Below are positions 1 to 11,113 of a stretch of DNA of 64,000 nucleotides, one piece after another (position 1 is the stretch's first letter; each line of letters opens with the position of its first letter). A model generated the notes under the pieces. It worked only from the letters and a program-made list of their open reading frames with translations. It did not search any database and was not told the DNA's origin. The translations under genes were made by a program, and so were the position numbers. The DNA is from Pegoplata infirma (lineage: Eukaryota; Arthropoda; Insecta; Diptera; Anthomyiidae), in the NCBI GenBank assembly GCA_963921195.1, contig OY992539.1:210680035-210744034 (forward strand), in the 5' to 3' direction.

Positions 1-67
1 AAACAATTTGACAAAGTACTTTTTTGAAAGTTTCGATACTAACAATAAGAAGGGTCCTTGCGTACAA

Positions 68-560
68 AGGAATTTGAGGTCCCAAAAAATATCTGAGAAT
101 ATGAGACATTTTCTGTTCGAAAAATGTCTTAGAATCGGAGACTTTTTCTATACGAAAAATGTCTCGGAATCTGAAACTCGTATAAAAAATTTCTCAGAAT
201 CTAAAACTTTTTTTATACGAAAAATGTCTCTGAATCTGAGACTTTTTCTATACGAAAAATGTCTCAGAATCTGAGAAAATGTCCCAAATTGAAAGACTTA
301 TTCTATACGAAAAATGTCTCAGAATCTGAGAATTTTTCTATACAAAAAATTTCTTAGAATCTGAGACTTTTTCTATACGAAAAACTTTTCAGAATCTGAG
401 ACTTTTTCTATACGAAAAATTTCTCAAAATCTAAGACTTTCTATATTTTAGAATTTAAGACTCTTTCTATATGAAAAATTTCTAAGAATCCAAAAGGATT
501 TTGATACGAAAAATGTTTCAGAATCTGAGAATTTTTCTATACAGAAAAGGCTGGGGTTAA
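68..560. repeat. degenerate 35-bp satellite array
   Basis: Diverged tandem copies of the same monomer seen at 15-16.5 kb: CTGAGACTTTTTCTATACG then AAAAATGTCTCAGAAT. Here most copies read TATACG instead of TATAGG, and copies vary in length and in the CTCAGAATCTGAG half. It abuts the TACTTTTT family at 561. The first ~65 bases show no assignable structure. Confidence 0.85.
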
Positions 561-1170
561 GAAGAAACTCAACATTTGGAATATAGAATCCTCTGGCGAA
601 AAAAAAAACATTCTAAAAAAAGTACTTTTTAGTACTTTTTTTATCAGCTGGTACTTTTTCTAACATCTGAAATAATTGTCCTAGAAAGTTGAAATTTAGA
701 ATGTAGGGTCATCGTAAACATTCTGAAAAAAAATACTTTTTAAAAGGTTTTGGATTCAAAGAGGGTAAAACAATGTACTTTAATACTTTTTCGATCTCCT
801 GAAATAATGGTTATTAACTTGATGTTGAAATGTGGGATCCTCCATAAAAAACATCTTGAAATAAGATTTTTTTAAAAGGATAAAAGGATAGAAAGACTAA
901 AAAGGGGCGAAAAATTTTACTTTGGTTCTAATTTGAGTTACTAAAATAAAGGTGATAAAAGCTTTAAAGCTAAGATCTAGTATCCTCCAGGGAAGAACAA
1001 ATGTTTTAGAAATGTAGATTATAGAAATTTCGATTCAAAATTTGACATTTAGAATCCTTCAGCAGAATTAACATCGGGTAGAAGGACATATTTTGAAATT
1101 TAAAATTTTTAGGGTAAACAATTGTTAAAAGTAGGGCAGAATGGTACTTTTAATAAAAACTCTAGAATTT
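561..1170. repeat. degenerate TACTTTTT long-period repeat, left block
   Basis: Four or so diverged copies of a unit containing GTACTTTTTGGAAATTCC, TATTTCCTGAAATAATGG, an AACTTGAAATTTRGAATG stretch, TAGGATCCTTCGG and AACATTCTGG. The same family fills most of 8.6-13.8 kb. The copy at 1060-1130 (GAAGGACATATTTTGAAATT) recurs at 13790-13840, so the two blocks share ancestry. Confidence 0.75.
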
Positions 1171-1189
1171 TTTTATTTTTTTGACGTAA

Positions 1190-1680
1190 TATACGGAATG
1201 AAATGAATCAAACCTGGAAGGAAACGAAATGGAATAGAACGGGTGACGAATGGGAATGGAACAGGGCATGAAATGGAAGATTTTTTCAAGTTTTATTACT
1301 CTAAATTTTATTTTAACTCAAGTTTTTATTCACTCAATATTTTTTTCAATCAAATTTTTTTTCACTTAATTTTTGTTTTTCTTTTCACTCAAACTTTTTT
1401 ATACGGAAAGAAATTAAACCTATATGGAACGAAATGAAATGATACAGGGAATAAAATGGAATAGAACAAAAACGCAAGGAAATGGAACCCGGTTCGAAAT
1501 GAAACAACTTTTTTTAAAATTTTATTACTCTAAATTTTATTTTTACTCAAATTTTTATTCACTCAATATTTTTTTTTACTCAAAATTTTTTTTTTACTCA
1601 AAATTTTTTTTATTCCCTTAATATATTTTAAACTCAATTTTTTACAATTTTTTTTCTCATTCAAAAAAATTTTTTTTAAT
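1190..1680. repeat. short tandem duplication rich in GGAACGAAATGGAA and TTTACTCAAATTTT
   Basis: Two neighbouring copies of about 235 bp (from ~1195 and ~1425) begin with GAATGAAATG/GGAACGAAATGG purine tracts and continue with TTTTATTACTCTAAATTTTA and then runs of TTTTACTCAAATTTTTTT. A single related GGAACGACAGGATATGGAA stretch recurs at 14118-14140 next to the other satellite block. No gene is seen. Confidence 0.6.
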
Positions 1681-1699
1681 TAAAATTTTCTGATTTCAC

Positions 1700-3040
1700 A
1701 TGCTTATTACAAATATGGTGTCGAAAATTGTTCACCGAAACGAACATGATTCCGGGCTAAATGGGGCTATTGTAATTTTATTGTTTTAATATTCTAAACA
1801 GTTAAATGTAGGGTACAAATGATATATATTTCCATAAGTCCTTATGCTATTTAAACTTCAATTCTCTGGCATACCTATTACCAGACCTTAAGTCGTCTTT
1901 CTCCATTCCCTCTCTTTCTCCTGCTCTCAGGACTACTTTAACTAAACCATTCTACAGTTTACTCTTTACCAAAAAAAAAAAAAAAATAATTGTTGAAATC
2001 TAATAAAGGTCCTTTCTTTTTTTGTTTAAATGCTAAATACACGCAACTTTAAATACCACCCGTATTAGTTTTAATGATGGCATGTGGTAAAATAACATTC
2101 TTTGTTGTAGTTTTTTGACATTTCATGAAAATTTCACATAACTTTTCAACTAAAAACGGAAAAAACAATTGTTTTGTTGGACAACAAATGATATATGATT
2201 ATATATTTTAATTTATAAAATATAAATGAAATAAATTTATAACCAGAATAATAAATAATAAAATAAATGTATGACATTTCCAAAGGGCGGGGAAAATAGC
2301 ATACATATGGAGCAAGGATAAATAAATGTGATGAAATTGTGTTGAAAGTATTTTAACAATGGTAAATATGTATGTGGGGCAGAAAGGGGTACTTTAGGCA
2401 GATGGTTTCATTCGCCGACACAACTTATCCATGAATTTTCAAAAGCTTGGGCCTTATCAAAAGAAAAGAAAATTTATTTAAAGATATTTTTTTTTATTTT
2501 TTGTAGAAATTGGTTGGACCCAATTAAAATAAAATAAAATTTATTAAATGTCGACTTTAAATTAATTTTTTTATAAATTTTCTTTTAGTTGGTACTTCAA
2601 CACTTTAAAAGAAAGTGCCGACAGTCAACCCTTCTACCCTACTTTTAACAAAAGTTTAAACCACAGTTGTAAAAAGTTAACACTAAATTTTCATGCGCTG
2701 AACACGACTATCAAAAAAAAATTAAAATCGGTCGAACGGTTTTCCAGATATCGTTTTTTGCAAAAATGGCGATTTTTTCGTACGTTCATCTCAAAATGCC
2801 TTTCCCTTGACACCTTCATAGAGATTGAGACAGGCTTTAATTTAAATTTAATTTGAGAAAAATCCGATCATTTTAACCCGCCATTCGATAAAAGTTTTCG
2901 GTTTTTGGAAAATTTTCAGCAAAAATTTGGATTTTTTGGAAAATTTTCAGCAAAAATTTTGATTTTTGAAAAATTTAAAAATAACCAGTAAAAAGTTAAA
3001 TTCGACCTTACCGAATGTATGGATAGAATCCACTATGTAA
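1700..3040. other. AT-rich sequence without a recognisable gene
   Basis: No coding region or clear terminal repeats were found. The 2640-3010 part has TE-like unique-looking sequence (GGTCGAACGGTTTTCCAGAT..., tandem TTTTTGGAAAATTTTCAGC at ~2905 and ~2935). It may be the decayed interior of a mobile element. Confidence 0.5.
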
Positions 3041-3044
3041 AAAA

Positions 3045-3440
3045 CTTTTTTTTATAACCTCCACTTAGGGCTAGAGGGTATATAGAGAAGTTTGGTATTG
3101 CATTTGAGCGATATCGGTTCAGCGGTTCAAAAGTTACGAACGAAAATGTAAGGACACCTCAAAAATTTTAGTACATTCAACATAACCTAGAAATACAAAA
3201 TGCTTTAATTCGGCTGGTGGTTGGCATATGTGAACATAACTGAACACCAAATAGTATTTAAACAAGTGCGAACATATTTTTTGACATAAAAATAAAAAAA
3301 GCGCAGATATTTTTCGTGATTTTTTTTTTTTTTCAAAAAGAATTTTTTTTTCAAAAGTAATTTCCTTTTAAATAAAGTTTTCGGCAATAATCTTTTTGAA
3401 ATTGTGGAGGGTATCACTACATTCGGCAAGGTTGAATTTA
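3045..3440 (+). mobile_element. TACCCTCCACT dispersed repeat, copy 1
   Basis: Starts ACCTCCACTTAGGGCTAGAG and ends TTGTGGAGGGTATCACTACA then TTCGGCAAGG. It carries the family's internal marks: GTTTGGTATTGCATTTGAGC, GATATCGGTTCAGCGGTTCA, CAACATAACCTARAAATAC and TTTAAACAAGTGCGAACATA. Fuller copies lie at 19857 and 48328. No protein is encoded; non-autonomous. The class is unassigned. Confidence 0.8.
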
Positions 3441-3855
3441 ACTTGTTTTTTTTTTAAATTGTTGAAAAAAAAGAATTGGTAAAAAAAAGTTTCGTGGATT
3501 TTTTTTTTTTTTTTGTGAAAACCAAATCTGTGAAAAAATTGTTTGGTAAAAGAAATTAATTTTGAGAAAAAAAATTGTTGGCAAAAAAAAGTCCGGAAAA
3601 AATTTTGGTTAAAAATTTATTTCTGTAGGTACTTGTTTAAATACCTTTCTGTATTCAATTCTGTTTGCATATGTCAACCAGTAGCCGAATAAAACCATTT
3701 TGTAATATAAGGTTATATCAAACACAAATTTTAGAGGTGTCCTTGAATTTTCGGTTATAACTTTTCAACCCCTAAACCGATAAGCTCCAATCATATCTGT
3801 ATAATATTTTGAGAGTGATCGCCAGGCGGACATTACTAGAATGTCTTAGAATCGA
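3441..3855 (-). mobile_element. TACCCTCCACT dispersed repeat, inverted fragment
   Basis: The same family in the opposite orientation, head to tail with the preceding copy: CATATGTCAACCAGTAGCCG, AGGTGTCCTTGAATTTTCGG, AACTTTTCAACCCCTAAACC and a final CGGACATTACTAGAATGTC. The outer end is missing or diverged. Confidence 0.7.
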
Positions 3856-3869
3856 TTACTGATCAATAA

Positions 3870-4046
3870 TATACATGGGGCATTCCATGCCAAATCGGAC
3901 AAATCGAAAAAAAAAATTTTTAGATTTTCCTAATTTTTTGAAAGTTTTAAGTACCTATTGAAAACTTCTTCCTGGTAAAGTTTTATATCGAATTTTTGAA
4001 AAATACGTAGCATGTTGCTTTACTCAAAATTCTTTTACTCATAACT
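3870..4046 (+). mobile_element. left end of a GGCATTCCATGCC-type inverted-repeat element
   Basis: ATACATGGGGCATTCCATGC followed by CAAATCGGACAAATC closely matches, in reverse, the boundary at 10230-10256 (GACCGATTTGACATGGAATG then TCCCATAT), and more distantly the 29-bp terminal repeat of the element at 17893. No matching right end is seen before the next element, so it is a fragment or has been invaded. Confidence 0.5.
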
Positions 4047-4578
4047 AGAGCGTGATTCACGCGTGATCACGCATGAGTGCGACTGAATTCAATTTTACTC
4101 ACGTTATTGTGAGTGGAGAAAAAAATTGCGTGAGTAAGTTTGCGTGAGTAAGATTTTTGCGTGAGTGAGTGTGCGTGAGTCAATTTTTTTCCGTGAGTTT
4201 GCGTGATTTATTTTCTATTCATATTTCCTTTCATACCAAAAATTGTAAAATTTGGCTTAACTTAAGATTTCGTCCCGAAAAAAGCAAAAACAAATATAAA
4301 ATTTCACTGAACTTTAAATTATGCTGAAAATTTTGAAAGATTTTTGAAATTTTAGTTTTTGATTTTTTTTTATAAATAAGAGTTTTGTGAGTGTGAGTCA
4401 ACGTGAGTGTGAGTGAATCTTGCGTGAGTGCACATGAGTGTGAGCTGTATTAAATTTACTCACGTGATTGTGAGTGAGTGTTAGTAGAAAAATACTCGTG
4501 AGTGTGCGTGATTTAAAAATTCCTGTCGTAAGCGTGAGTGAGGGAGTGAGCCAAAAACCACTCACGCGCCCATCTCTA
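4047..4578. mobile_element. GCGTGAGT-rich inverted-repeat element (MITE-like)
   Basis: It starts CTAGAGCGTGATTCACGCGT and ends CACTCACGCGCCCATCTCTAC, imperfect inverted ends of hAT type (the second reads GTAGAGATGGGCGCG in reverse). The sides are dense in GTGAGT/GCGTGAGT tandem words and the centre is AT-rich (4205-4385). ACTCATAAC flanks both sides (4029-4037 and 4579-4587), a possible 8-9-bp target duplication (CTCATAAC). Confidence 0.65.
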
Positions 4579-4599
4579 CTCATAACTTCTTCAAAACTA

Positions 4600-6918
4600 C
4601 ACCATTTCCAATTGCATTTTAAAATTGTCCAAATGTATTTTAAAATTGTCCAAATGTATTTCAAAATTGTCCAAATATATTTTAAAGTTGTCCAAATTAA
4701 TTTTAAAATTGTCCAAATGTATTTTAAGATTGTCCAAATATATTTTAAAATTGTCCAATTGTATTTTAAAATTGTCCAAATGTATTTTAAAATTGTCCAA
4801 ATGTAGTTTAAAATTTTTCAAATGTATTTTAAAATTGTTCAAATGTATTTCAAAATTGTCCAAATGTATTTAAAAATTGTCCAAATGTAGTTTAAAATTG
4901 TCCAAATGTATTTTAAAATTGTCCAAATGTATTTTAAAATTGTCCAAATGTATTTTAAAATTGTCCAAATGTAGTTTAAAATTTTCCAAATGTATTTTAA
5001 AAATTCCAAAATGTATTTTAAAATTGTCCAAATGTATTTAAAATTGTCCAAATGTATTTTAAAAATTTCCAAATGTATTTTAAAATTGTCCAAATATTTT
5101 TTCAAATTGTCCAAATTAATTTCAAAATTGTCCAAATGTATTTTAAAATTGTCCAAACATATTTTAGAATTGTCCAAATGTATTTTAAAATTGTCCAAAT
5201 ATATTTTAAAATTGACCAATTGTATTTTAAAATTGTCCAAATGTATTTTAAAATTGTTCAAATGTAGTTAAAAATTCTCCAAATGTATTTTAAAATTGTC
5301 CAAATGTATTTTAATATTGTCCAAATGTATTTTAAAATTGTCCAAATGTATTTTAAAATTGTCCAAATGTATTTTAAAATTGTCCAAATATATTTTAAAA
5401 TTGTCCAATTGTATTTTAAAATTGTCCAAATATATTTTAAAATTGTCCAATTGTATTTTAAAATTGTTGAAATGTATTTCAAAATTGTCCAAATGTATTT
5501 TAAAATTGTCCAAATGTATTTTAAAATTGTCCAAATGTATTTTAAAATTGTCCAAATGTATTTTAAAATTTTCCAAATGTAATTTAAAAATTTCCAAAAG
5601 TATTTTAAAACTGTCCAATTGTATATTAAAAATTTTTTAAATTGTCCAAATGTATTTTAAATTGTCCAAATGTTGTTTAAAATTTTCCAAATGTATTTCA
5701 AAACTTTCCAAATGTATTTTAAAATTGTCCAATTGTATTTTAAAATTGTCCAAATGTATTTTCAAAATTGTCCAAATGTATTTTAAAATTGTCCAAATGT
5801 ATTTTAAAAATTTCCAAATGTATTTTAAAATTGTCCAAATATTTTTTCAAATTGTCCAAATTAATTTCAAAATTGTCCAAATGTATTTTAAAATTGTCCA
5901 AACATATTTTAGAATTGTCCAAATGTATTTTAAAATTGTCCAAATATATTTTAAAATTGACAAATTGTATTTTAAAATTGTCCAAATGTATTTTAAAATT
6001 GTCCAAATGTATTTTAAAATTGTTCAAATGTATTTTAAAATTGTCCAAATGTAGTTTAAAATTGTCCAAATGTATTTTAAAATTGTCCAAATATATTTTA
6101 AAATTTTCCAATTGTATTTTAAAATTGTCTAATTGTATTTTAAAATTATCCAAATGTATTTTAAAATTGTCCAAATGTAGTTCAAAAATTTCCAAATGTA
6201 TTTAAAAATTGTCCAAGTGTATTTTAAAATTGTCCAAGTGTATTTTAAAATTGTCCAAATGTATTTTAAAATTGTCCAAATGTAGTTTAAAATTTTCCAA
6301 ATGTATTAAAAAAATTGTCCAAATGTATTTTAAAATTGTCCGAATGTATTTTAAAATTGTCCAAATGTATTTTAAAATTGTCAAATGTATTTTAAAAAAG
6401 TCCAAATGTATTTTAAAATTGTCCAAATGTATTATAAAATAGTCCAAATGTAGTTTAAAATTTTCCAAATGTATTTAAAAAAATTCCAAATGTATCTTTA
6501 AATTTTCCAATTGTATTTTAAAATTTATTTTCAAAATTGAATTATCCAAATGGAGCTTAAAATTTTTCAAATGTACTTTAAAATTTTTCAAATATATTTC
6601 AAAATTGTCCAAATGTATTTTAAAATTGTCCAAATGTATTTTAAAATTATCCAAATGTATTTTAAAATTGTCCAATTGTATTTTAAAATTTTCCAAATGT
6701 ATTTTAAAATTTTCCAAATGTATTTTAAAATTGTCCAAATGTATTTTAAAATTGTCCAATTGTATTTTAAAATTTTCAAATGTTTTTTAAAATTGTCAAA
6801 ATGAATTTTAAAATTGTCCAAATGTATTTTAAAATTGTCCAAATGTAGTTAAAAATTTTCCAAATGTATTTTAAAATTGTCCAAATGTATTTTAAAATTG
6901 TCCAATTTTATTTTAAAA
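4600..6918. repeat. 21-bp tandem satellite
   Basis: More than a hundred head-to-tail copies of AAATTGTCCAAATGTATTTTA, with common variants (TTTTCC for TTGTCC, ATATAT for ATGTAT, CAATTG for CAAATG). The period equals two DNA helical turns and seven codons, so short open frames appear on both strands without meaning. Longer tracts are duplicated: 5052-5260 resembles 5808-6020, including shared rare variants such as CAAATATTTTTTCAAATT. Confidence 0.95.
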
Positions 6919-7880
6919 TTTTCTGAAAGAAAATGTGAAATTTTCTGAAAGAAAATGTAAAATTTTCTTGTAAAACAAATTAAAAAAAAATGTTGCTCCA
7001 TTTTCGTATAAGAGAATTTATTGGCATTTCGGGGCCCAGGGCACGTCCCCGGTGTGCCGTAATGGTTAAAACGGTACTGCGTAAGTCGCAAAAAAACTGA
7101 AAAAGGTAAATTTCCCCCGGTATAAATTGACTACCCCTTAAAATGAGTTTGGGCCGCTAAAAAAAAATTACGTGTCGAATTTATTTTTGTTCTAAACAAC
7201 ATATCCAAATTTCATGAAGAGCGGAGGTGACTTCCCTTGTAAGTGGAGGGTATAAAAAAATTGAGCACTTTGTGGCAGTTTTATGAAAAATATTGATTGT
7301 GAGTCCTTTCTAACAGGTTTCCAAAATTTCCATACAAAAAATCTCTTATATAACATGAACAAAGGCCTTAATCTATGGGTACTTTTGTTATTCTGATATG
7401 TTCAAAGGGTTAATAAATAAAATCACCTGCATTTCAAAATGCATACGTACTATGAGCAATTATTTTAGTATTGCAGACTGATATTGAATATTGAAGACAT
7501 ATAAGTGTTTTTAAAGACATTTGCATACAAAAACCACAATTAAGAAATATTTAAATGTCACCGCAAAAATTGCAGAAAAAAACATTTGAGAAATTTAAAC
7601 AAATAAAAAAAAGAGATAAATATTTGAGTTTATACACTAAAATCCTATTTCTTTAACCCTTAAACGGTGCACTTAAGAAAATTTTTAGCTAGGAGATAAG
7701 AAACATTTATGTAAATGTCATCGAAAAATGTTCAACAAAATAATAAACACTGGAAAAAATTAAACAAATAATAAAAAAAAAAATGTTGAGTTTAAACTCA
7801 AATTCCATTTTTAACCCCCAAATGGGGCACTAGAGAAAAATCAGAACTAAGAGAATACAAAAATGTTCAAAGCAAAATAA
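6919..7880. other. AT-rich intronic sequence with a short GC-richer patch
   Basis: No exon was recognised. 7018-7090 is unusually GC-rich for the window (GGCATTTCGGGGCCCAGGGC, CGTCCCCGGTGTGCCGTAAT) and looks like a fragment of an unidentified mobile element. Later sequence is simple A/T-rich DNA, with a loosely repeated ~150-bp motif (AACCCTTAAACGGTGCACT / AACCCCCAAATGGGGCACT) at ~7660 and ~7815. Confidence 0.45.
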
Positions 7881-8165
7881 AATGTTACACGCACAGAAGA
7901 GAAAAAATTTATTGTGGCAATCATAATTGAAGGGGTTATCAACCTTGATTGGAAATTCTATCAAAATATGATTGTGGCCATCATTTTATAATTATAACTG
8001 ATTACACCGTGCGACAGTACTAATTAGACTTAAACAAGACACGAAACTACAGGTCGAATACAGTAAAACTGAGTTTCTCATATTGTGCTCTTGTCTTTTT
8101 TTAAAGGACTTAACTATACTTTATGAGAGTGTATCATTTAAGGGTTAATTTCCCTAACAAATAAA
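7881..8165. mobile_element. ACACCGT-type repeat next to the rdgC exon donor
   Basis: TTACACCGTGCGACAGTACT at ~8003 and CAGTAAAACTGAGTTTCTCA ... AAAGGACTTAACTATACTTT match in order the element at 53705-54300 (TTACACCGTCCGACAAATAT ... GTAAAACTGCATTTACAG ... AAAGGACTTTATAG). The preceding ATTGTGGCAATCAT also recurs at 61570. It is a single-arm fragment ending about 35 bp from the splice donor. Confidence 0.5.
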
Positions 8166-8205
8166 TTCTTCCCTCCTATACTATACTCAACCACTCATTA
8201 CTTAC

Positions 8206-8333
8206 CTCAACTTGATCCTGTTCACCAGCATATTCTAAATTTGTAAATATTGACCAAGTGTAACGTCTTTTAATTTCCATACGAGCATTGTGACGTCTAT
8301 ACCAACGTTGTATAAGTAAAGCAGCTTTCATAG
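8206..8333 (-). CDS. rdgC: rdgC shared internal exon (IQ motif), partial gene
   Basis: This is a 128-bp exon of the retinal degeneration C / PPEF family: calcium-regulated serine/threonine phosphatases with a calmodulin-binding IQ motif, a PP1/PP5-like catalytic domain and C-terminal EF hands. In fly photoreceptors RDGC dephosphorylates rhodopsin. Read on the minus strand, a T9 tract ending in AG (acceptor at 8334-8335) precedes the exon, and a consensus GTAAGT donor (8200-8205) follows a GAG codon. After two bases that finish a split codon come 42 codons beginning MKAALLIQRWYRRHNAR and ending IFTNLEYAGEQDQVE. The IQxWYRR core and the following IFxNLEYAxEQDQ block are the family's N-terminal signature. 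Incoming phase is 1 and outgoing phase is 0. The next exon (expected to start Leu-Tyr..Phe-Phe) was not found at 1-8205, so that intron runs off the left edge. Recognition is from memory of the family and is strong. Confidence 0.93.
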
Positions 8334-8339
8334 CTAAAA

Positions 8340-8625
8340 AAAAATAAAGAGAACAAAAAACACAAATGAAAATTAAAATTAATTGAAAAGTTTTTTGTTT
8401 AAGTGTTTAATTAAGGATGTTAGTTTAAGAACTTTGTTTTGTATTTAAAGATTTTGTTATTTGTTTTTCTGTTTAACTTAAAAAAACGCATTACACAAAT
8501 GAAATAATTTATAATTGGGTATTTGGACCATTTGAAAGAGAAAAAAAATTAAAACTTTATTATAATCTAGTTAACAGTTTTAAGGGATAATAAGAGGGGA
8601 AGGAATGACAAGTAAAAAAATTGGA
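8340..8625. other. intron upstream of the rdgC exon; nothing recognised
   Basis: AT-rich sequence immediately upstream (in the transcript sense) of the IQ exon. On the minus strand it supplies the pyrimidine tract and acceptor. No other feature was seen. Confidence 0.5.
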
Positions 8626-9344
8626 CTAAAGGGTCAATTTTTCTTTCTAACTCAAAAGAAACCATGATTTTAATGTTTGTAAAAAAAAAAAAAAATTTTT
8701 CGAAAAAAAAATTCTCGAAAAATTTATTTTTTTGAGCCGGGTAAAAATTTGTACTTTTGGTACTTTTTATAATTCCTGAAATAATGGTCCCAGAAACTTA
8801 AAATTTTTTAATCCACTGGTAAAAAAAAAACAATATTTTTTTTTTTAATTCCGTATCCAAGGGGGTTTAAAAATTGTACTTTTGGTACTTTTTATAATGC
8901 CTAAAAAAATGTTCCCAAAAACTTAACATTTGTTAATCCCAAAAAACATCGAAATTTTTTTTTTGTAAATTTCGATTCCAAGGGGGTTAAAAAATTGTAA
9001 TTTTGAAACTTTTTATATTTTCTGACATAATGGTTTTAGAAACTTTAAATTTGGAATGCAGGGTCCTTCAGTGCAAATCTATTCTAGAAAAATCATTTTT
9101 CGAAATTCCGTTTTTAAGCGGGGTAAAAATTGTACTTTTGTTACTTTTTATATTTCCTGCAAAAATGATCCCAGACACCTGAAATTTAGAATGAAAAAAA
9201 AAACATTCTCGAAAAATAGGTAAATTGGGTAGAAATTGGTAAATACCCAGGTATTTTTCAAAAAGGTGGGTTAAAACTATGTTGCAGAAAATTTGGTGAA
9301 CAAAAACATTTTGGAGCAAAATTTAATGAATTTTACTTATACAA
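8626..9344. repeat. TACTTTTT long-period tandem repeat, block 2
   Basis: Tandem diverged copies of roughly 120-150 bp built on TTGTACTTTTGGTACTTTTT, ATTTCCTGMAATAATGGTCC, AACTTGAAATTTGGAATG, GGATCCTTCGG and AAATTCCGTTTCTAAGGGGG. It continues after interruptions to 13830. Confidence 0.8.
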
Positions 9345-10256
9345 AAAAATAGTACTTTCTTAGAAAAAATAGTACTTTTTTAGAAAAAATAGTACTTTTT
9401 TAGAAAAAATAGTACTTTTTAGAAAAAAGTGCTCTTTTAGGAGAGATAGAAAAAGTATTTTTTTTAGAGAGAAAGTGTTTTTTAGAAATGTAAAATAGTA
9501 CTTTTTTAGAAAAGTGCTATCTTACCTTTAAGACAAAAACGTACTTTTTCTGGATAAAAGTACTTATTTAGAAAAATTGTACTTTTTCCTAAAAAGTATT
9601 ATTTAAGAAAATATAGTACTTTTTAAAAAAATAAAGTTATTTTTAGGAAAAATTTTACTTTTTAGACAAAAAAGTACTTTTTAAAAAAGTAAGTTATTAC
9701 AAGTTTTTTAGAAAAAGTACTTTGTTTTAAAATAAGTACCTTTTTTTAAAAAAGTACTTTTTTCTAAAAAAAAGGACTTTTTTCACAACTTTTTTTCTAA
9801 AAAAAAGTTATTTTTTTTAAAAGTATTTTTTTCTAGAAAAAGAATTTTTCTAAAAGAATGTACTTTTTTTCTTAAAAAATGTACTTTTTCTAAAAAAAAC
9901 GGTACTTTTTCTAAAAAAAAGTACTTTTTCTAAAATAAGTACTTTTTTCTACTTTAATGCAACTTTTTTAGAAAAAAGTACTTTTTTTAAAAAAAAAAGT
10001 AGTAAAAAATTACTTTTTTTAGAATATGTGCCTTTTTAGAAAAAAGTAATTTTTTGTTCTAAAAAAGTACTATATTTTCTTACTTTTTAGGAAAAAAGTT
10101 AAATTTTTTTAGGAAAAAAGTTAAATTTTTTCTAAATAAGTACTTTTTTCTAAAAAAAAGTAGTATTAAAGTAGAAAAAAGTACCTTTTTTTAGAAAAAG
10201 TACATTTTTTAAGAAAAAAAGTACATTCTTTGTGACCGATTTGACATGGAATGTCC
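9345..10256. repeat. ~20-bp AGTACTTTTTT array ending in an inverted-repeat terminus
   Basis: Irregular tandem copies of TAGAAAAAATAGTACTTTTT (regular at 9350-9430), decaying into mixed AAAAAAGTACTTTTT/TTTTTAGAAAAAAGTACTTTTTCT on both strands. AAAAGTACTTTT is itself palindromic. The block stops at GACCGATTTGACATGGAATG (10227-10246), the reverse of the terminus at 3870, suggesting that the array expanded inside such an element. Confidence 0.75.
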
Positions 10257-10419
10257 CATATACATATTTATTTTTGAAAAAAATAAAACAAATTACTCAT
10301 TTCAAATGACGATTCCGCTTATTGACAACCAGAGCTTGCCATATGTTTGATTTCATTTTTTTTTACAAATACCCAAATAAATTCCCAAAAAAGGTATTTA
10401 TCTTTTATTTACCCGGTAT

Positions 10420-11113
10420 TTACCTAATGTAGAATCTTCGGTGAAAAAAACATTCTGGAAAAGGTACTTTTTGGAAATTTCGTTTTTAGCGGGGTAAAAA
10501 AATTTACTTTTGGTACTTTTTTTATTTCCTGCAAAAATTATTCTAGACACCTGAAATTCGGAATGTAGGATTCTTCGGTGAAAAAAATAACATTCTGGAA
10601 AAATGCTTTTTCCGTTTCCAAGGGTTAAAAAAAGTGTTGGTACCTTTTATTTTTCCTGGTCGTAAACTTGAAATTTTTAATGTAGGATTATTTGGTAAAA
10701 AAAAATTCTAAAAAAATTTACTTTTGGAAATTCCGTTTCTAAAGGGCTAAAAAAGGTACTTTTTGGAAATTCCGTTTTTAGCGGGGTAAAATTGTACTTT
10801 TGGTACTATTTATATTTCCTGCAAAAATGATCTTAGACACCTGAAATTCGAATGTAGGATCTTTCGGAGTAAAAAAAAAAACATTCTTTAAAAAACATTT
10901 TTTGGAAATTCCGTTGTACATTGGTACTTTTTATATTTCCTGACATAACAGTTCTAGAAACTTTACAATCCAATCTTGAAAAAGTACTTTTTGGAACTTA
11001 CGTTCCTTCGGTCAAAAAAAAACATTCTGGAAAAAGAACCTTTTGGAAATTTCGTTTCTAAAGGGGTAATAAAAGCGTACTTTTGGTACCTTTTACATAT
11101 TCTGAAATAATAG
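10420..11113. repeat. TACTTTTT long-period tandem repeat, block 3
   Basis: Continuation of the family, with copies separated by about 110-150 bp and marked by CATTCTGGAAAAAGTACTTT, TTGGAAATTCCGTTTCTAAA and TAGACACCTGAAATTCGAATG. It ends where the CCCAGCAAAC element is inserted. Confidence 0.8.

Noticed and set aside
4474..6842. Overlapping 70-150-codon frames with NFKIHLD or KLSKCIL repeats
   Set aside because: Same effect from the 21-bp satellite (7 codons), in several frames on both strands.
1..8205. Next rdgC exon (expected Leu-Tyr-x-Phe-Phe start)
   Set aside because: I looked on the minus strand for a matching stretch with an acceptor and found none; the intron appears to leave the window.
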